From: Oscillospiraceae bacterium
Lineage (GTDB): Bacteria; Bacillota; Clostridia; Oscillospirales; Ruminococcaceae
Assembly (NCBI GenBank): GCA_015067125.1
Contig: SVNB01000079.1
Span: 1 to 8,363, forward strand
DNA length: 8,363 bases
Direction of reading: 5' to 3'
This document shows positions 6,132 through 8,363 of this stretch, in pieces (the stretch's first letter is position 1; each line of letters begins with the position of its first letter). A program made the translations under genes and the position numbers. The notes below the pieces were generated by a model. The model had not been told where the DNA came from. It worked only from the letters and a program-made list of their open reading frames with translations, and made no database searches.

Positions 6132-6755
6132 TTGAAGAAACTGATAAACAGATATTTTTATCTTTTTTATATCTTTTTAGGCGCGTTTATACTCGCCTTT
6201 GGAATGTATAATATCCATTCCAGAACGATTATTACAGAAGGCGGCATCTGGGGAATAGAACTTCTGCTTTTCAACTGGTTTAAAATTTCTCCGGCAATAA
6301 CGGCGCCGCTGCTTGACGGAACCTGTTACCTTATGGGTGTGGTTTTCCTGGGAAAAGAATTTATAATAAAATCCCTTGCGGGAACTTTGGGATATTCTGC
6401 GTTTTATGCGCTTCTGGAACAGTTTCCCCCGCTTTTGCCGGATCTTGACAGCATACCGATAGCAGCGGCTGTAATCGGTGCGCTTTTTGTGGGCATAGGC
6501 GCCGGAATAGTTGTTCGTCAGGGCGGAGCATGCGCTGGTGATGATGCGCTGGCGCTTGTAATATCCAAAAAACTTCACATCAAAATTTCCCGCGCGTATC
6601 TTTTTACGGATATTACCGTGCTTTTGCTTTCGCTGAGCTATATTCCGTTTCAGCAGATTGCGTATTCACTGGTTACTGTTTTGCTTTCCGGCTGGATTAT
6701 AGAAAAAGTTCAGAATTTTAATAAAAAAGAGCCTGTTGGTGCGGTTTTGTCGTAA
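6132..6755 (+). CDS. Short YitT family membrane protein lacking the DUF2179 domain
   Basis: The 207-residue protein carries only the membrane part of the YitT fold. Hydrophobic segments are visible near residues 8-27, 58-74, 80-97, 107-128, 155-172 and 175-191. GGACAGDDALALVISKKLHI (131-150) corresponds to the GGTD landmark of its upstream neighbour. The C-terminal tail is short and polar, so the cytoplasmic DUF2179 domain of the first paralogue is missing. The start is TTG at 6132-6134, after an imperfect AAGGCGG site; no better start precedes the conserved N-terminal hydrophobic segment. It is in the same frame as the preceding gene, with only a TGA and six codons between them. A heteromeric partnership with the first protein is inference. 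Some members of this length are annotated simply as YitT family protein. Confidence 0.85.
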   Translation: MKKLINRYFYLFYIFLGAFILAFGMYNIHSRTIITEGGIWGIELLLFNWFKISPAITAPLLDGTCYLMGVVFLGKEFIIKSLAGTLGYSAFYALLEQFPPLLPDLDSIPIAAAVIGALFVGIGAGIVVRQGGACAGDDALALVISKKLHIKISRAYLFTDITVLLLSLSYIPFQQIAYSLVTVLLSGWIIEKVQNFNKKEPVGAVLS

Positions 6756-6773
6756 AAAATATGTTAATATATT
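6745..6773 (+). promoter_or_regulatory. Possible promoter before the WYL regulator
   Basis: TATATT at 6768-6773 could be a -10, with TTTTGT at 6745-6750 as a poor -35, 17 bp apart. Transcription would start near 6780. The -35 overlaps the end of the upstream coding region. The -10 matches four to five consensus bases, but the whole is weak, and read-through from the YitT genes is equally possible. Confidence 0.3.
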
Positions 6774-6774
6774 T
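6757..6774 (+). repeat. Short inverted repeat over the -10, possible operator
   Basis: AAATAT (6757-6762) and ATATTT (6769-6774) are perfect inverted arms around a 6-nt spacer, covering the possible -10 of the WYL gene. A regulator binding site is possible, including autoregulation. The sequence is wholly AT-rich, so chance is a serious alternative. Confidence 0.25.
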
Positions 6775-6797
6775 GTATTGAAAGGAAGTGCGTAAAA

Positions 6798-7790
6798 ATG
6801 GAAGGCAAAACAAAGGAAAAACTGCTTTATATTTTAGAACGTCTTAAAAAAACAGATGAACAGCACCCCGTAAATACAAACGATCTTATAGAATACCTTG
6901 GAGAAAAAGGAATCAGCGCGGAAAGAAAATCCGTTGCAAGAGATATTGCCGCTTTGCGCGATGCGGGATATTCCATAATTCTTTGTGATGAACTTAAGCG
7001 CGGATATTATATGACCGATCAGCTTTTCGAGGATTACGAGCTTAAAATAATCGCGGATGCGGTTTCCGGAGCAAAATTCATTACTTATGATGATTCCACG
7101 GGAATTATAGAAAAACTCTGCGAAATGGCAAGCCCCACCGGCGAAGAAATTATCCGCGAACACACCTTTGTGGATGAAAAAATAAAATCCAAAAACAAAA
7201 AGGTGCGCTATAACATAGATAAAGTCATAAGCGCAATAAAAAACGGAAAGCGAATTACTTTTCAGTATTTTGAGTTTGCACCGGACGGAAAAATGCAGCT
7301 TAAGCGCGACGGACATATTTACGAAATTTCTCCGTATTACCTTTGCTGGGCAGATGACAGTTATTTTCTTATCGGCAACAGCAAAAGCCACGACCACCTT
7401 ATCCACTTCCATGTGGAAATGATGACAAATGTCGAGATAACCAAAATACCGATCAGAGAAAGAAAAGAGATAGAGGAACTTAAAAACAGCTTTTCCATCG
7501 GCGAATATCTGCGCAGAAGCGTTAATATGTACGGCGGAGAAAGTATAAAGCTTGTTCTGGAATGCAGCGAAAAAATCGCGAAAGATATTCGCAGGGAATT
7601 CGGCGAAGAGATCATTACCAAACCTGCCGGAGAAAAAAGATTCCGTACGGAGGTAAGAGCCGCAGAGGGCGAAGGCCTTTTGCGCTGGCTTATGCAGTTC
7701 GGCGCGCAGGATATGAAGGTAATCGCTCCGGAAAACATAAAAGAAGCAATAAAAGAAAGAGCAAAACAGCTTTTAGAACAGTATGAATGA
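6798..7790 (+). CDS. WYL domain-containing transcriptional regulator
   Basis: The 330-residue protein has the three-part plan of WYL regulators. A DeoR-like winged helix-turn-helix occupies about residues 5-72, with SAERKSVARDIAALRDAGY (40-58) as the recognition region and GYYM as the wing. A WYL ligand-sensing domain follows at about 135-215, containing ISPYYLCWADDSYFLIGN (177-194). A WCX-type C-terminal extension lies at about 245-328. WYL domains bind nucleotides, nucleic acids or other small ligands in characterised cases; no ligand is known here. The segment usually reading FRxDR(M/I) is HFHVEMM (203-209), so two commonly basic positions have changed. An AAAGGAAG site precedes the ATG. 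The gene overlaps the downstream kinase gene by 8 nt, which suggests a shared function or at least shared expression. Confidence 0.9.
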   Translation: MEGKTKEKLLYILERLKKTDEQHPVNTNDLIEYLGEKGISAERKSVARDIAALRDAGYSIILCDELKRGYYMTDQLFEDYELKIIADAVSGAKFITYDDSTGIIEKLCEMASPTGEEIIREHTFVDEKIKSKNKKVRYNIDKVISAIKNGKRITFQYFEFAPDGKMQLKRDGHIYEISPYYLCWADDSYFLIGNSKSHDHLIHFHVEMMTNVEITKIPIRERKEIEELKNSFSIGEYLRRSVNMYGGESIKLVLECSEKIAKDIRREFGEEIITKPAGEKRFRTEVRAAEGEGLLRWLMQFGAQDMKVIAPENIKEAIKERAKQLLEQYE

Positions 7791-8363
7791 CGAAAAAATC
7801 TTTAAAAAAGCATTTGATGAATTTGAACGCCTTGGCATAAAGACGGAAAAAATCGAAAAAATGCGGGAAAAAGACGGAATTGCCCTTTTAAAAATAAAGA
7901 CGAAGGAGAAATCTTTCGTCTTTAAATATTTTTATAATAAGGATTATCGCAGAGAGATAAAAATATATGATATTCTTAAGGATCTGGGAATAGAAACCAT
8001 AGAGGTTTTTGCAAAAACAGAAAAGTCTATTCTTATGGAAGATATTTCCGAAAGCAGGGAATACCGCCTTGGCACGGAAGCGGATATGTCCGATAAAGAA
8101 ACGGCAAAAGCTATTGCAAAATGGTATAAAAAACTCCATGCCGCCGGATACGAATATCTTAAAATCCACAGCGAAGACTTTTATTCCGAAAATACAGTTA
8201 TAACAAGGGAAAATCTGGCGTTTATTAAAGATAAAACAAAAACAGATAAATTGCCGGTATGGAAAATCATTAATGATAATTTTCCGCTTATAAAAAAAGA
8301 AATCGAAAGTATGAAAAAAACTTTTAATTACAACGATTTTTACTATACAAATCTTGTTGTATC
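7783..8363 (+). CDS. Aminoglycoside phosphotransferase/choline kinase-like protein (3' partial)
   Basis: An open frame of 193 codons begins with ATG at 7783-7785, overlapping the end of the WYL gene by 8 nt (ATGAATGA), and runs off the window. The sequence shows the APH-type kinase layout. FVFKYF (residues 45-50) gives a candidate ATP-binding Lys48, REIKIYDIL (57-65) a helix-C Glu58, ILMEDIS (83-89) the hinge, and KWYKKLHAAGYEYLKIH (113-129) the start of the C-lobe. NYNDFYYTNLVV (182-193) resembles Brenner's catalytic loop, with Asp185 and Asn190 at the D and N positions, but Tyr-Asn replaces the usual His-Gly. No good ribosome site precedes the ATG, so expression may rely on coupling to the WYL stop. 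The substrate is unknown; homology to APH does not imply drug resistance. The missing C-terminal half would include the DFD-like magnesium motif. Confidence 0.8.
   Translation, partial: MNDEKIFKKAFDEFERLGIKTEKIEKMREKDGIALLKIKTKEKSFVFKYFYNKDYRREIKIYDILKDLGIETIEVFAKTEKSILMEDISESREYRLGTEADMSDKETAKAIAKWYKKLHAAGYEYLKIHSEDFYSENTVITRENLAFIKDKTKTDKLPVWKIINDNFPLIKKEIESMKKTFNYNDFYYTNLVV

Noticed and set aside
6834..7412. A 192-codon minus-strand open frame inside the WYL gene
   Set aside because: It is a shadow of the WYL coding frame, with hydrophobic low-information translation and no ribosome site.
1..8363. CRISPR array, tRNA, rRNA or riboswitch
   Set aside because: I saw no regularly spaced repeats, no tRNA cloverleaf and no long structured leader; intergenic gaps are all short, the longest being the roughly 110-nt divergent region at 3263-3375 and the similar stretch at 937-1046.

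Overview
The window looks like a chromosomal segment from a low-to-moderate GC member of the Bacillota, probably class Clostridia. Three things suggest this: strong AGGAGG-type ribosome binding sites, frequent TTG starts, and family content typical of gut and environmental Clostridia (TnpV/DUF6809 cassette, B12-binding radical SAM protein of the DUF4080 type, YitT membrane proteins, WYL regulator). The placement is inference; there is no rRNA or other phylogenetic marker to settle it.

Layout. (1) 1-115: the last 25 codons of a plus-strand LuxR-type regulator and a perfect 15-bp bidirectional terminator. (2) 120-936, minus strand: a three-gene translationally coupled cassette, DUF6809 protein - 58-aa protein - TnpV. 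It is typical of Clostridial mobile elements, but no recombinase or element end is visible. (3) 1003-3262, minus strand: a two-gene operon of a B12-binding radical SAM protein followed by a nitroreductase-family flavoprotein, closed by a hairpin terminator. The radical SAM gene has no ATG, GTG or TTG at the position where its Shine-Dalgarno and B12-binding domain place the start; ATT at 3262, or ACG at 3259, is the likely start. (4) 3263-3375: a divergent promoter region with a near-consensus minus-strand sigma-A promoter overlapping a weaker plus-strand one. (5) 3376-6755, plus strand: an Sfp-type phosphopantetheinyl transferase, an RlmI-like 23S rRNA cytosine methyltransferase and two tandem YitT-family membrane proteins, separated by 9 to 18 nt. 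(6) 6745-8363, plus strand: a WYL-domain regulator behind its own possible promoter, overlapping by 8 nt an APH-like kinase gene that runs off the window.

Most genes are housekeeping or accessory enzymes of known families, and no single new defence or biosynthetic system is evident. The points most worth a second look are the non-canonical start of the radical SAM gene, its pairing with a flavoprotein, the orphan TnpV cassette, and the WYL-kinase pair with an altered catalytic motif.
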